A stretch of DNA of 64,000 bases from Haematococcus lacustris (GCA_030144725.1 JASKMD010000009.1:2519031-2583030), one strand, 5' to 3'; shown: positions 8,421-20,692, numbered from the stretch's first letter. A program made the numbers and translations. Notes: generated by a model not told the origin, from the sequence alone.

Positions 8421-11400
8421 CTAGTGCTGCTTGCTGAGGCTGTTGTATGGAACAAAGTACATGTCCCCATGGCCCTCGCCTGTGGGAAAGAATGACACAA
8501 ACAGAGTGTGCAGCTGCTCCCCATTCACTGCAAACCACTCTGCAGGACCAGCACCTGCCTCCTTTGTCCTGAACTTGTCTCGCCGTTGGTAGGGTAGGCT
8601 TGCCTGGGTTGGCTGCTCCTGTGGGACGGCGGCTGGCCCCTTGGCCACACGGGTTGAGCGGCGTTGTCGGTTGCTGGCCCCACCATTGTGAGGGGGCGGA
8701 ACGGAGGGGCCAGCACCGTCTGCTGTTGCTGCTGCTGCTGCCTCTGCTCCTCCTGTTGCTGCTGCTGCTGCAGCTGCTCCTGCTGCTGCTGTTGTTGCAG
8801 CCGATGCTGCTGCTGCTGCTGGCGTTGGACCTTTTGCCCGCCTTTTGGCCTCTGTGTCCTGTGGGGCTGGTCTCTTGCGCCCGCGTGTGCTTGCTGCAGC
8901 TGCTGCTGCTGCCACTGTTGGCTCTGGTTCTGGGCCCATGCCATGCAGCAAGTTGGGCAGGCCACCCATAGGGTAGACGGGGAACAGCCTTGCGATGGCC
9001 ACTCGCAGGAAGCGGCCTGGGATGATTGGATGCTCTAGTCGCACCCAGAACTGGATGTGGGCCGCATACTCGTTAACTGTGGACAAGCTGTTTCTGTAGT
9101 AGTACTTATCCATGGCCCAGCTGTTGTTGCGCTTTTCTGCACGCTTGTACGCCACACTGAACATCAGCTGCTGCATGCACTCTGCACGGGTGAAGTACCA
9201 TACCCGCCCCGGCACGGTTGGGGGCTGGGCAGGAGCACCACTGGTGGCAGGGGGAGTAGAGAACAGGTCGAGGACGTCCTGCTCACACCAGCCGCTGCCC
9301 TCGCCCCTCAACCCAGCATTGACCTCCCCCACCATAGTGCAGACCGCCTGGCGCACCCACTGCTCACCATCCGTGACTGGGCACTGACGGTATCCTGCGC
9401 CAACCAACTGGCAGTTCCTCTCCGCTTCTGGCTGTGTGTCCTCCATTGTGGTGGGGGCCCGGACCTGACCAGCCCCATCCCCTGCACCCCCTTGCTGTGA
9501 CCCCAGCGGCTCACCCTCTGCTCCCTGCTGCGAGTGGTGACCACCCTCCTCATCCTCCCGACCCTGCAGCACCCGGATCTTGTGCAGGAAACGCTGAGCT
9601 TGGCGGTACACCTTCTCACGCAAGCAGGCTGAGAGGCCAATGGTAGAACCTGGTGCATGCTTGCCTCCCCAGCGCTTCATGTACTGCATGGCGCGCTCCA
9701 ACCAAAACTCAGCATCACGAAAGCTGCGGCCACGTTGCAGCTCTTGGTACAGCAGCCTGCACTCATCCCAACAGGCAATGCACTGCATTAGAAATCATAG
9801 TCACATGGAAAGTGACTATCTTAGTTGCTTTAGGAGGGGCGTTATAGGCCGTCTTATTCATGGTGACAAACTAGGAGGGGTTATTGGTCTCGAAGATGGT
9901 GGAGTAACTGACATCAACGCCCTACTGCTCACTCACCGGCATACACACATATGGAGGTTGGGAGAGAACATGTGGGCCGGGACATGCAGCTCCACCTTGT
10001 GCTTCTCCAGCTTTTTAGCGTAGTCCAGCAGGTTCTGGAAGCCCTTTTGGATGTTGGCCTCCACTGTTGCCGGTGTGTCAGCACCTGGCAAAAGTAGCAT
10101 CTGAATGTGTTATCAGAGCACTCCATGACGGTGATCATTATGGTGGTCCTAGTAACAACTGTACCTCAGCTACATCTATAACCTACATACCTGGCGTCAG
10201 ATAGTGCAGCACAGCTTGGACCAGGTGCTCCCACAGCTCAAAGTGTAGTCGGCGGTTGGTTGTGCTTCGCTTCATGATGTCCAAGAACACGTACTCCCAC
10301 TCGTGTTTGAGGAAGTTCATGTAATCGTCCATGATCCAGCCACTGCAATGCAAACATAGCATCTTCATTTCGTGTGATTATGCTCCTACCATTATACACT
10401 TCCAGCCATAGATTACATACATTGCACAGCAACTCCTTCTCTTACACATCTATGCTGCCCTAGTCCCAGTTGTGCTAGTGTTGTTTCATTGTCCCTGTTG
10501 ATTTGTCATCGTACCTGCATTTGTCACTGTGATGGGGCTGGCGTCCGTAGTCAACTGGCACGCGGATGTGCTTGAAGCGCACCTCGATGAGCTTGCGTTC
10601 ATGGGTGTCGAAAGGGCTGTTCTCCTTGGTAGAAAGCAGCCATAGCAGGTGGTTTTTCACCAGCCCAAAAAGCAGGCTGTGGGCTATGGGCACGACATGG
10701 ACCCACGTGCCCTCCACGTACCGAAGGAACTCCAGGATGAGAGCAGGGCGGTTACAGCCATGCTGGCCAGGCTTCAGGCCCACATGCTCCTGACCCCCAT
10801 GCTCTAGAGCGGCCTTCACCAGGTCTCCCCGCAGCTTGAACTCCTCAGCCGTCAGGCGCATGCACGCATCCATCATGTGCACCTTGGCTGGAGCTGCCTC
10901 ACCGGCAGCCAGAGGCGTTGGGGGTCTGACTGCTGGGGGGATTGTAGGTGCGTCCACAGCTTCGACGTAGCCCATGGGATGGACTCCTTCCTTGCCATAC
11001 TTGGGGTTACTGAGCCAGCACCACATGCAGTTCATGTTGGCGCCCGCTTGCATGCCGCCAGACCATGCAGCCCTGCAACCACAGGGTACCACATGGTGGT
11101 GATGACGTTGTATGGCCTGCCACATAGGGATAGGGATAGGGATAGGGTTAGGGATAGGGATAGGGCTAGGTCTAGGTCTAGGGCTAGGGCTAGGGCTAGG
11201 GCTAGGGCTAGGGCTAGGGCTAGGGCTAGGGCTAGGGCTAGGGCTAGGGTTAGGGCTAGGGCTAGGGTTAGGGCTAGGGCTAGGGCTAGGGCTAGGGCTA
11301 GGGCTAGGGCTAGGTATGGACGTGGGGATGGGTTTGGGTTGGGGTTAGGGTTAGGGTTAGGGCTAGGTCTAGGGTTAGGGTTAGGGTTAGGCCTAGGTCT

Positions 11401-12084
11401 AGGTCTAGGTCTAGGTCTAGGTCTAGGTCTAGGTCTAGGTCTAGGGCTAGGGCTAGGGCTAGGGCTAGGGCTAGGGCTAGGTCTAGGGCTAGGGCTAGGC
11501 ACGGACGTGGGGATGGGGTTAGGGTTAGGGTCCATTTGTTAAGTACTGCTTGCCTGGCTGGAGTGTCCGCCACCAGACTGACCACTATTGGGTACAGCCG
11601 GGGCCCCACAGTGGGGCGGTCGTCAAGGTCTTCACTGCGCAGGTGGACGTGCTTGGAGGCGTCTGTTCCCAGCGCTCCCTGGAAAGCCTCGAAGATGGGC
11701 TTCATGTAGCCGGTGACATGCGAGTCAGCTGAAGTCTTGTTGTCGATGATGACGCCCAGGATGGCCCAGGTGTCGTCCTTGCCCCGCACATGATCTGGGA
11801 CGTCCACCAACTGGAGCTCACATGCAACAAGCCACAAGGCATGCATGAGTGCAAGGGTATGCATGGTGTTACCCTCCATGGTTAGGCTAAGTGTTGCACT
11901 GGTGGATGTGTATGTAGGTGCAATTGATGGTTGTTCAGTGCTGACTGATTGGAACTGCAAGCATACTATGTTGGTTGCTCACCTGCATGACAATCACCCC
12001 CACTGACTTTTTGTTGATGCTCACCCAGTCCAGCCCCAAGCTGACCCTCACAGCGTACTGGTTATCATACACATCATCTGATTG
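8421..12084 (-). CDS. Putative Tnp2-like (Transposase_21-type) transposase, at least six exons
   Basis: Exons are inferred from GT/AG sites and continuous sense: about 12084-11983, 11818-11549, 11074-10515, 10342-10191, 10087-9944 and 9782-8421. The first exons read [19 protein letters not shown] and [15 protein letters not shown], followed by [16 protein letters not shown]. This resembles the central domain of CACTA/EnSpm Tnp2 (a DxPA motif, then a C-x2-C). Later exons ([38 protein letters not shown]) resemble the conserved C-terminal region of the same class. The last exon ends in a low-complexity Ala-rich segment and a basic [10 protein letters not shown] motif. The 5' end was not found. 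A telomere-like array sits in the second intron. The neighbouring Ulp1-like gene is divergent, about 7 bp away, and may belong to the same element. Family assignment rests on motif memory; KDZ is an alternative. Confidence 0.5.
11125..11530 (+). repeat. Degenerate telomere-like array (TTAGGG / TAGGGC / TAGGTC)
   Basis: About 400 bp of six-base units with G-rich strand on plus: TAGGGA, TAGGGC, TAGGTC and runs of GGGTTA. The array sits inside an intron of the minus-strand transposase gene. It is internal and degenerate, so it is an interstitial telomere-type satellite and not a chromosome end. Confidence 0.9.
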
Positions 12085-12090
12085 CATGCA

Positions 12091-15000
12091 GCCCGGAACC
12101 ATTCCCTTTACCTTGTGGAAGAAGCTGGAGTCTTTCCTCAAGAAGAATGTCAGGGATGGGAAGTGGCAGTCGCTGAAAGGTGCTTGCCCACCACAGGGAG
12201 ATGGTTGGAGTTGTGGCGACCGCATGCTGGTGCACATTGACTACATAACCCAGCAGCGCACGAGGTGAGTCCGTGCTTACAAGGTGTGAAGAATATACCA
12301 TGCAATGGCAATGCCTGGCATATACATCACATATATACATCACATATATACATCACATATATACATGGCTCGTAAGGTGACCTAACCTTTGGCATGCGCT
12401 GCAGTCACTTCATTACCAAGATTGACTTTGACAACAACACTGAGAAGGGCATGATTGGGAGGCGCATGTGTTGGAAGGACGCGGTGCAGCGTCGTGAGGG
12501 GTGGCCTGGAATTGTGAGTATAGGGCCCATAGCTAGCAGTTTCATGATTGCAACACAACATGCACATGCAGGAAACATCATTTGTGAATGATGATCGTAG
12601 GTTAACGTTAGTGATGAATGGAAGGTCGCCGCTGCAGAGGAGAACAAGGTGTTGTCTAACAGATATGCGGAGATATGAGGAGTTACGACGTTTGCCCCTA
12701 ACTTACCGCATGCATCATGCACACCATGCTCATCGTGCGCATAAGGCTTCAAGCACGGTGCCTTCACCTCACACGCAGGTGAACGCATGACACTGAACAA
12801 TGGCCTGCATTCATGTATAACTGCAGGCAGGCCGGGTGGCTAAGGGAGGTGAGGAGGCACAGCCGAGCGCGCCAGCATCACAGCAGGGACCCTTGGACCT
12901 GACTATCGGTGACAGTGATGAAGAGGTGGGTCTAAGTATGTGTATAAGGGACCGCACACTTCAGCATAACCATGGATAATGGACACCTACTCATTAAAGC
13001 CTGATGAGCTAATCCGCATGCTTGTGCATGTAATTGTGCGTGATTGCATGATGTCCGTATGTGATATACATCAGATAATGACGTTCATGATGTGTGGTAC
13101 ATCTAGCTAGTTGTGAGGGATGGTGCAAGGAGCATGCTAATCATCATCAGCTCAAACATAGACCAAGAATGTGCATTGATGTGTGATTGTAGGGAACCAG
13201 TCAAGTGGGAGGAGAGAAGAAGAGGACAGCAGCAGAGAGAGACTCGAGAAGCCATGCTGTGAGTCATCACAGCATGTGGGGCAGCATACTATGTTGATGT
13301 TGATGATAAGAACATATACAATGACAGTAACCCATGTCGTGAATTCAGGCCCTTGAGGAGCGTATGGACAAGCTGGAGGCTATGCTCCCCAAGCAACATC
13401 AGCTGGACGCCATGCAGTCCAAGCTGCGTAAGCTAGACGCCCTGCAGGCCACGATAGAGAGGATGGAGGCCATGATGGAGGGACTGTTTGACCTGAAGAT
13501 GCACAAACAGCAGGACAAGGCGGCGGCCGACCAGGTTTGACAGTGGAGCCAAAGCAGCATGCCACCATGACATATACTTGCATTGCATAACAGGCAGCAT
13601 GTTTAAACTTCCATGACTTACATGCCTGCAAGTCATCTATGCCTTGCACACCCTACATGCGAGTTGTGTAGATCTAACGTCACCATCATTGACCTTGTGG
13701 ATTTTATGCAGGGTGAAGAGCCACCTCTGAAGAAGGGCAGGGTCAACCTGCTGTCATGGAAGAACCCTCGCTTCAGGGACCATATCTGCAGGGTGTTCGA
13801 GCTTGGAGAGGAGGAGGAGTTCAAGGCTGAAGTCGAGGAGGAGGGCTATGCAGTGACGGTGGTTGGAGATGGCATCATGCCAATTACCAAGGAGATCTGG
13901 GCCCTGTTGACGCTGGCCATGCACTACGCCCGCATCATCTTCAAGGAGAGCGCTCTCAACCCCGATGGAACGCTGCAGATTGTACCAGGAGAGGTGAAGG
14001 GCACGACGGTGAGTACAGCAGGCTCAGATGCTAGCTAAACCGCCCGGCTAGGCTCAGGTGCTGATTTTGGGACCTTCAGTTTAACCCTATCCCTAACCTA
14101 ACCCTATCCCTAAACCTAACCTAGCCCTATCCCTAACCATAACCTAAACCTAACCCTAACCCTGACCTAGCCCTATCCCTAAACCTAACCCTAACCCTAT
14201 CCCTAACCCTAACCTAACCCTAACCCTAACCCTAACCTAACCCTAACCCTAACCCTAACCTAACCCTAACCTAACCCAATCCCTATCCCAATCCCTATCC
14301 CTATCCCTATCCCTATCCCTATCCCTATCCCTATCCCTATCCCTATCCCTATCCCTATCCCTATTCCTATTCCTACCCCTATCACTATCCCTATCCCTAA
14401 CCATATCCTTAACTATTGCCTGACAAGACTATAACTAAGTCCCAAATACTTACATGTCACATCATTGGCATACGCACATACACCATCTCAACAAGGCACA
14501 TGCTTCTGGTGTATTGCTTGCTTGCAGGAGGTGGTGACAACGTATGGCACAGGGCAGCGCAAACAGCTGCTCTTCACCAGCCCTCAGCATGATGGCAGCC
14601 TGGCTGACGAGGTGTCCATGGCAGGGATGCTGACCGAGGAGGCGGTGCAGACGTTCCAGGACCTGGATGACACCATCAAGGCACGCCACCTGGCAGCCAA
14701 GGTGTGGGCTCAGGCGTGCTTGAAGCGCCTGCAGGCCAGGGCCAATCAGCTAGTCTCCTCCCCCCTCCGTGGTGGCACCATCCTGTGCAACGACCCGTAC
14801 AAGATGCTGGTCGACGACAAACCCAAAGTGGCTACCGGCTTGGTGCCAGCTCAGGCACTGCATGTGGATGTGCGGCCTATGTGGTCAGATGAGGAGGAGG
14901 CTAGACAAGCAGCCTTGTTCCCACCCCAACCCCCCTTGACAGACGCACCACAGCCAGGAGCCCCCTCCTCAGCAGCATGCAGCAGCCCGGCAGCAGGTGC

Positions 15001-15646
15001 AGGTGCAGGTCCCAGCCAGCAGTCATCCCCCAAGCGGCAGCCATCCCCCAGGCGGCAGCAATCCCCAAGCCAGCAGCAATCCCCCAGCCGGCAGCCACCT
15101 CCTAAGCAGAAGCCGCCCCCCATCCAGTGGCGTTTCATTCCAGGGCGTGATGGCATGGTGCTCATCATGGCCATGCAGCGGGTCAGCATCCTCCTCATCC
15201 CCCGCAGCCACAAGTGGGTCCAGGTGGTGGAGCATTTCTGGAACGGTCCGGGCGAGAGCCCTGATTGCCAGGCTGCTCTTGAGGAGTACCTGCAGCAGAA
15301 GATGACAGCCCAGGAAGTGGTGCGGGTGACCTTGGAGCCAGGTCAGGTGCTGGGGATGCGTGGGTACACAATCCATGCTGGTGATGAGGGCAGGGAGGGG
15401 ACAGGTTCAGTGCGGGTGCACTTCTATGCCTCCACTGGCTTTGTGTCGGACACCACCTGCTACGTTGCTGAGTTTGGCCACCATTTTGACAGCCTGTGCC
15501 AGCCCACCACAGAGCCCAGGACCGGCAGCACCCTCAAGGTGCCGGCATGGCAGGGGGAAGCAGCAGGTGGCAAGCACGTGCCTAAGGTCCCATACAAGCC
15601 CCCAGCTCAAAAAGAAGAGATCGCCATGTGCACTCGTAGGAATTAG
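12091..15646 (+). CDS. Transposon-type protein: Ulp1-like C48 protease exon, coiled coil, cupin-like C-terminus
   Basis: Likely exons: 12091-12265, 12405-12510, 12830-12925, 13193-13260, 13349-13534, 13712-14009 and 14528-15646. The first reads PPQGDGWSCGDRMLVHIDYI, matching the Q-x5-C-G active-site region of Ulp1/C48 peptidases; the upstream His-Asp part is not found, so the 5' end is incomplete. Exon 5 is a heptad-rich coiled coil (MDKLEAMLPKQHQLDAMQSK). The last exon has a Pro/Ser/Gln-rich linker, then IPRSHKW, LEPGQVLGMRGYTIHAGDEG and VRVHFYA, a pattern like double-stranded beta-helix oxygenases (SHK; H followed by R), but no HxD motif is visible. C48 domains are common in CACTA and Mutator-like elements. 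The last codons are supplied by the end of FB2 at 15631. Confidence 0.5.
14082..14410 (+). repeat. Telomere-like array (CCCTAA / CCCTAT)
   Basis: About 330 bp of CCCTAA-type units grading into pure CCCTAT units, inside an intron of the plus-strand transposon gene. C-rich on plus, so opposite in orientation to the array at 11125-11530. In both cases the transcribed sense strand is the C-rich one. Confidence 0.9.
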
Positions 15647-15780
15647 CAGCCAGGCCCCTAGACCAACTTTGGCCGTTTAGGCTGAAACTTAGCCTATGTG
15701 TAGCATGTAATGACAGCATTGCAACCCAAAAAGAATTAGGCCAAAAAAGTCAAAGGTTGGGGCTGAGTGATCCGTGGCGT
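15631..15780 (+). repeat. FB2 left terminal inverted repeat
   Basis: This pairs with the reverse complement of 21421-21565 with roughly 75-80% match by eye, highest in the outermost 45 bases. Insertion at 15631 falls just after the TG of an ATG TG; joined to the right flank the host frame would end at once in TGA. Confidence 0.85.
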
Positions 15781-18020
15781 TTTGTTCAGTGTGTTCAGTG
15801 TTTTGTGTTCAGTGTGTTCAGTGCTATGTTCAGTGTGTTCAGTGCATGATTCAGTGCTATGTTCAGTGCTATGTTCAGTGTGTTCAGTGCATGGTTCAGT
15901 GCGTTCAGTGCTAGGTTCAGTGTGTTGAGTGCTAGGGTTCAGTGTGTTCAGTGCATGGTTCAGTGCGTTCAGTGCATGGTTCAGTGTGTTCAGTGCAAGG
16001 TTCAGTGTGTTCAGTGCATGGTTCAGTGTGTTCAGTGCATGGTTCAGTGTGTTCAGTGCTAGGGTTCAGTGTGTTCAGTGCATGGTTCAGTGTGTTCAGT
16101 GCTAGGGTTCAGTGTGTTCAGTGCATGGTTCAGTGCGTTCAGTGCATGGTTCAGTGTGTTCAGTGCATGGTTCAGTGTGTTCAGTGCATGGTTCAGTGTG
16201 TTCAGTGCTAGGGTTCAGTGTGTTCAGTGCTAGGTTCAGTGCGTTCAGTGCATGGTTCAGTGTGTTCAGTGCTAGGTTCAGTGCGTTCAGTGCATGGTTC
16301 AGTGTGTTCAGTGCTAGGTTCAGTGCGTTCAGTGCATGGTTCAGTGTGTTCAGTGCATGGTTCAGTGTGTTCAGTGCTAGGGTTCAGTGTGTTCAGTCCA
16401 TGGTTCAGTGCGTTCAGTGCATGGTTCAGTGTGTTCAGTGCTAGGGTTCAGTGTGTTCAGTGCATGGTTCAGTGTGTTCAGTGTTAGGGTTCAGTGTGTT
16501 CAGTCCATGGTTCAGTGTGTTCAGTGCATGGTTCAGTGTGTTCAGTGCATGGTTCAGTGTGTTCAGTGCTAGGGTTCAGTGTGTTCAGTGCTAGGGTTCA
16601 GTGCGTTCAGTGCTAGGGTTCAGTGTGTTCAGTCCATGGTTCAGTGTGTTCAGTGCATGGTTCAGTGTGTTCAGTGCATGGTTCAGTGTGTTCAGTGCTA
16701 GGGTTCAGTGTGTTCAGTGCTAGGGTTCAGTGTGTTCAGTGCTAGGGTTCAGTGTGTTCAGTCCATGGTTCAGTGTGTTCAGTGCATGGTTCAGTGTGTT
16801 CAGTGCATGGTTCAGTGTGTTCAGTGCTAGGGTTCAGTGTGTTCAGTGCTAGGGTTCAGTGTGTTCAGTGCATGGTTCAGTGTGTTCAGTGCATGGTTCA
16901 GTGTGTTCAGTGCATGGTTCAGTGTGTTCAGTGCATGGTTCAGTGTGTTCAGTGCATGGTTCAGTGTGTTCAGTCCATGGTTCAGTGTGTTCAGTGCATG
17001 GTTCAGTGTGTTCAGTGCTAGGGTTCAGTGTGTTCAGTGCTAGGGTTCAGTGTGTTCAGTCCATGGTTCAGTGTGTTCAGTGCATGGTTCAGTGTGTTCA
17101 GTGCATGGTTCAGTGTGTTCAGTGCTAGGGTTCAGTGTGTTCAGTGCTAGGGTTCAGTGTGTTCAGTGCATGGTTCAGTGTGTTCAGTGCATGGTTCAGT
17201 GTGTTCAGTGCATGGTTCAGTGTGTTCAGTGCATGGTTCAGTGTGTTCAGTGCATGGTTCAGTGTGTTCAGTGCTAGGGTTCAGTGTGTTCAGTGCTAGG
17301 GTTCAGTGTGTTCAGTGCTAGGGTTCAGTGTGTTCAGTCCATGGTTCAGTGTGTTCAGTGCATGGTTCAGTGTGTTCAGTGCATGGTTCAGTGTGTTCAG
17401 TGCTAGGGTTCAGTGTGTTCAGTGCTAGGGTTCAGTGTGTTCAGTGCATGGTTCAGTGTGTTCAGTCCATGGTTCAGTGTGTTCAGTGCATGGTTCAGTG
17501 TGTTCAGTGCATGGTTCAGTGTGTTCAGTGCATGGTTCAGTGTGTTCAGTGCTAGGGTTCAGTGTGTTCAGTGCTAGGGTTCAGTGTGTTCAGTGCTAGG
17601 GTTCAGTGTGTTCAGTCCATGGTTCAGTGTGTTCAGTGCATGGTTCAGTGTGTTCAGTGCATGGTTCAGTGTGTTCAGTGCAAGGGTTCAGTGTGTTCAG
17701 TGCATGGTTCAGTGTGTTCAGTCCATGGTTCAGTGCGTTCAGTGCTAGGTTCAGTGTGTTCAGTGCTAGGGTTCAGTGTGTTCAGTGTGGGTGTTCAGTG
17801 TGTTCAGTGCTTGTGTTCAGTGCGTTCAGTTTAGGTGTTCAGTGCGTTCAGTTTAGGTGTTCAGTGTGTTCAGTGCTTGTGTTCAGTGTGTTCAGTGTGG
17901 GTGTTCAGTGTGTTCAATGTGGGTGTTCAGTGTGTTCAGTGCTTGTGTTCAGTGCGTTCAGTACTTGTGTGTAGTGTGTTCATATGTTAATTGCTAGTGT
18001 TCAGGCTGTTCAGTGCCAAT
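15781..18020 (+). repeat. FB2 left minisatellite arm (GTTCAGTGTGTTCAGTGCATG type)
   Basis: About 2.2 kb of 21-bp units (two GTTCAGTG half-units joined by TG and CAT-G) alternating with 22-bp CTAGG variants. Higher-order blocks alternate CATG, CCATG and CTAGG variants. The last 250 bases degenerate (GTGTTCAGTGCTTGT). Overlapping frames read as Val-Gln-Cys or Phe-Ser-Val repeats and are not genes. Confidence 0.95.
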
Positions 18021-18279
18021 CCAATGTACGGGACGTTCAGAAAGATGGTCATCATGTTCATGGTCATGGATCATGGTCATATCCTGTAGCACACATGACC
18101 ATATGCAGTGTGTGACCCATGGCCAGTGTGTAACCTATGATCAGAGTGTGACCTATGGCTAGGGTGTGACCCACAACATCCACTGCACTATTGTCAGCCT
18201 TATGCCACTTCAGTCATCGCTCCTATCGCACTACTGTTGCAGTCATCACACAACCTCAGACCACTGACGTTGCTGCTAC

Positions 18280-18420
18280 TTCGTCTTTAATCTGTCGCGT
18301 CGTTGATGTGGCTTGGCTTTGCATGTCTGGGGCTGTTGCTCTTGGGGGGCGGCAGCTGCCCTCTTTGCCACACGGGTTGAGCGGCGTTGTTGGCTGATTA
18401 TCCCACCAGAGTAGGGTGGA
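18280..18420 (-). pseudogene. Fragment of the Tnp2-like gene's last exon
   Basis: The minus strand reads [19 protein letters not shown] and QRRDRLKTK, matching the [10 protein letters not shown] and [10 protein letters not shown] stretch of the 8.4-kb gene. It sits between the minisatellite arms of FB2, so FB2 appears to have captured or been invaded by part of that transposon. Confidence 0.7.
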
Positions 18421-19172
18421 GCGTCAAGGGTGGGGTGGGCTCTCTTCTGGTTGCTTGGGTAAGGGAGGGGAGGTGACAGGGAGAAGGGGGGAGGTTGCAT
18501 GGGAGGGGAGGCTCGAGGAGGGAAGGCTCGAGGGAAGGCAGGGAGGGGAGGCAGGAGGAAGTGTATTGACAATCTGGGAGGGGGTGGTTGTAAAGGGATG
18601 TGGGGTAGGGAGGGGAGGTGCCCATCAGACCTGCAGCCAAGGGGCGTGCACGTGGGTTACGAGATCAAGCTAGGAGACGGGTGTTAGCCACATGCTGGTA
18701 GCCACTCATTCCTTACCGGTAGCCACAAGTCAAATGAAGCCACCCATTACTTGTAGCCTATAGCCACTCACTAGCGGAAAGGAGGTAGGGAGCGAAAGGG
18801 CGGAGAGAAGAGGGTGATGAGGGTAGGGGTGGGGTGGGGTGGGGTGGCGGTAGGGTGAGGGTAGGGTAGGAGGGTGGGGTGTGGGGAAAAGGGAAGGGAG
18901 AGGGGCTCAGGGTACTAGGTGAGACCGTCGGACCTGCAGCAAACACGTGGCGTACTAGCAATAAGGAAAGGGTAATGAGGGACACTAAAAGACAGTGGGC
19001 TAGCCATTCACTCCTTACCTGTAGCCATCAGTAGCAACTCACTGACAGGAAGGATGAAGGGAGCAAAGGGCCGGGGAGAAGAGGGAGAAGAGGGCGAAGA
19101 ATGGGCGTGTGTTTGAGGGGGGGGTGGGGAGTTGTTGTTGTTGTTGGGCAGCGCTGGGGTCAATTGGGGAGG
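18421..19172. other. G-rich FB2 core without genes
   Basis: Purine-skewed sequence with GGGGAGG and GGGTGGGG runs, and repeated phrases such as TAGCCACTCA and ACCTGTAGCCA. No convincing coding exon seen on either strand. Confidence 0.6.
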
Positions 19173-19178
19173 GGAGGG

Positions 19179-19895
19179 GGAGGGAGGGAGGGAGGGAGGG
19201 AGGGAGGGAGGGAGGGAGGGAGGGAGGGAGGGAGGGAGGGAGGGAGGGAGGGAGGGAGGGAGGGAGGGAGGGAGGGAGGGAGGGAGGGAGGGAGGGAGGG
19301 AGGGAGGGAGGGAGGGAGGGAGGGAGGGAGGGAGGGAGGGAGGGAGGGAGGGAGGGAGGGAGGGAGGGAGGGAGGGAGGGAGGGAGGGAGGGAGGGAGGG
19401 AGGGAGGGAGGGAGGGAGGGAGGGAGGGAGGGAGGGAGGGAGGGAGGGAGGGAGGGAGGGAGGGAGGGAGGGAGGGAGGGAGGGAGGGAGGGAGGGAGGG
19501 AGGGAGGGAGGGAGGGAGGGAGGGAGGGAGGGAGGGAGGGAGGGAGGGAGGGAGGGAGGGAGGGAGGGAGGGAGGAGGGAGGGAGGGAGGGAGGGAGGGA
19601 GGGAGGGAGGGAGGGAGGGAGGGAGGGAGGGAGGGAGGGAGGGAGGGAGGGAGGGAGGGAGGGAGGGAGGGAGGGAGGGAGGGAGGGAGGGAGGGAGGGA
19701 GGGAGGGAGGGAGGGAGGGAGGGAGGGAGGGAGGGAGGGAGGGAGGGAGGGAGGGAGGGAGGGAGGGAGGGAGGGAGGGAGGGAGGGAGGGAGGGAGGGA
19801 GGGAGGGAGGGAGGGAGGGAGGGAGGGAGGGAGGGAGGGAGGGAGGGAGGGAGGGAGGGAGGGAGGGAGGGAGGGAGGGAGGGAGGGAGGGAGGG
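19179..19895 (+). repeat. (GGGA)n microsatellite, about 715 bp
   Basis: Nearly pure tetranucleotide GGGA repeat with one visible register break near 19572. All three plus frames and the complementary frame (LPPS repeats) stay open for over 260 codons for trivial reasons. The G-rich strand could form quadruplex or triplex structures. Confidence 0.98.
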
Positions 19896-20692
19896 TCCCT
19901 TAAACCTGCAGCAAAGTCCTTCAGACCTGCAGCAACACAGGGCACGCTAGCTGTGTAGGCTGTGTAGGTTGGTAAATGAGGGCCACTGAAAGGCGGGGGG
20001 TGGCCACTCACCGCTTGCTCCGTGCTCCTCCATGCCTCATCCTCGTTGGCGCTTACCTTGGTCTTACCTTTGTAGTGGGACGGGCTGCTACGTGGGAAAG
20101 GGATGTGTAGAGACCTGCGGCAAGAGGGTGACATATGGTAGGTCAGTCATTGCGAGACAATGCGAGATAATGCGTTGCATTGCGTTGCGATGTATTGCGT
20201 TGCGATCTCGAGGGTGGCTGCTACGTCTGCTAGATCTACTAGGCTAGCTGCTGCTAGCTGCGTGCGAGAGGGGCTGCGAAGTACTCTGCTACGTGGCTGC
20301 AAAATGGCTGGGAGGCTAGCCGCTGAGATGTCGCTGCCTGGCTGCAGCTGCCTGCTGCAGTGTGGCTGCCTGGCTGCAGTGTGGCTGCCTGGCTGCGATG
20401 TGGCATGCGAAAGTAGCTGCCTGGCTGCGATGTTGTCTGCGAAGAGGTCGGTTTCAGAGCTTGGCGCCCACTTGGCTACCTAGCTACGGGTCGCGAATCT
20501 AGCCTGACTAGCACCGACGCTAGACGTTGTGTACAGAGCACAGAGATTAATTTTTCATGTTTCATGTCTAACTTGCATGCCGATTTGCAGGTTCGTGCCG
20601 CCCCATTGCATCCCCACCCCAACCCACCCCGCCACCAATACGAAATCAGGAATATAGTTGCAAAAGGGTTAAGTCTTTGCACTCTACATACT
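19896..20692. other. FB2 core, no gene recognised
   Basis: Contains short internal repeats: a GCGATGTATTGCGTTGCGA-like run near 20170-20210 and repeated GCTGCCTGGCTGC near 20330-20430. No supported coding sequence. Confidence 0.6.

Noticed and set aside
11125..11530. True telomere / chromosome end
   Set aside because: The array is degenerate, internal, and lies in an intron with genes on both sides.
11112..11542. Gly-Leu or Ala-Arg repeat protein
   Set aside because: Translation of hexanucleotide telomere-like repeats, open in several frames on both strands.
15859..17974. Many plus-strand frames reading VQC/FSV repeats
   Set aside because: 21-bp units divisible by three keep frames open; no start context, composition or flanking exon supports a protein.
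19101..20134. Long frames of EGGR/GREG or LPPS repeats
   Set aside because: They are trivial translations of the (GGGA)n tract; all frames are open because the repeat has no stop codon.
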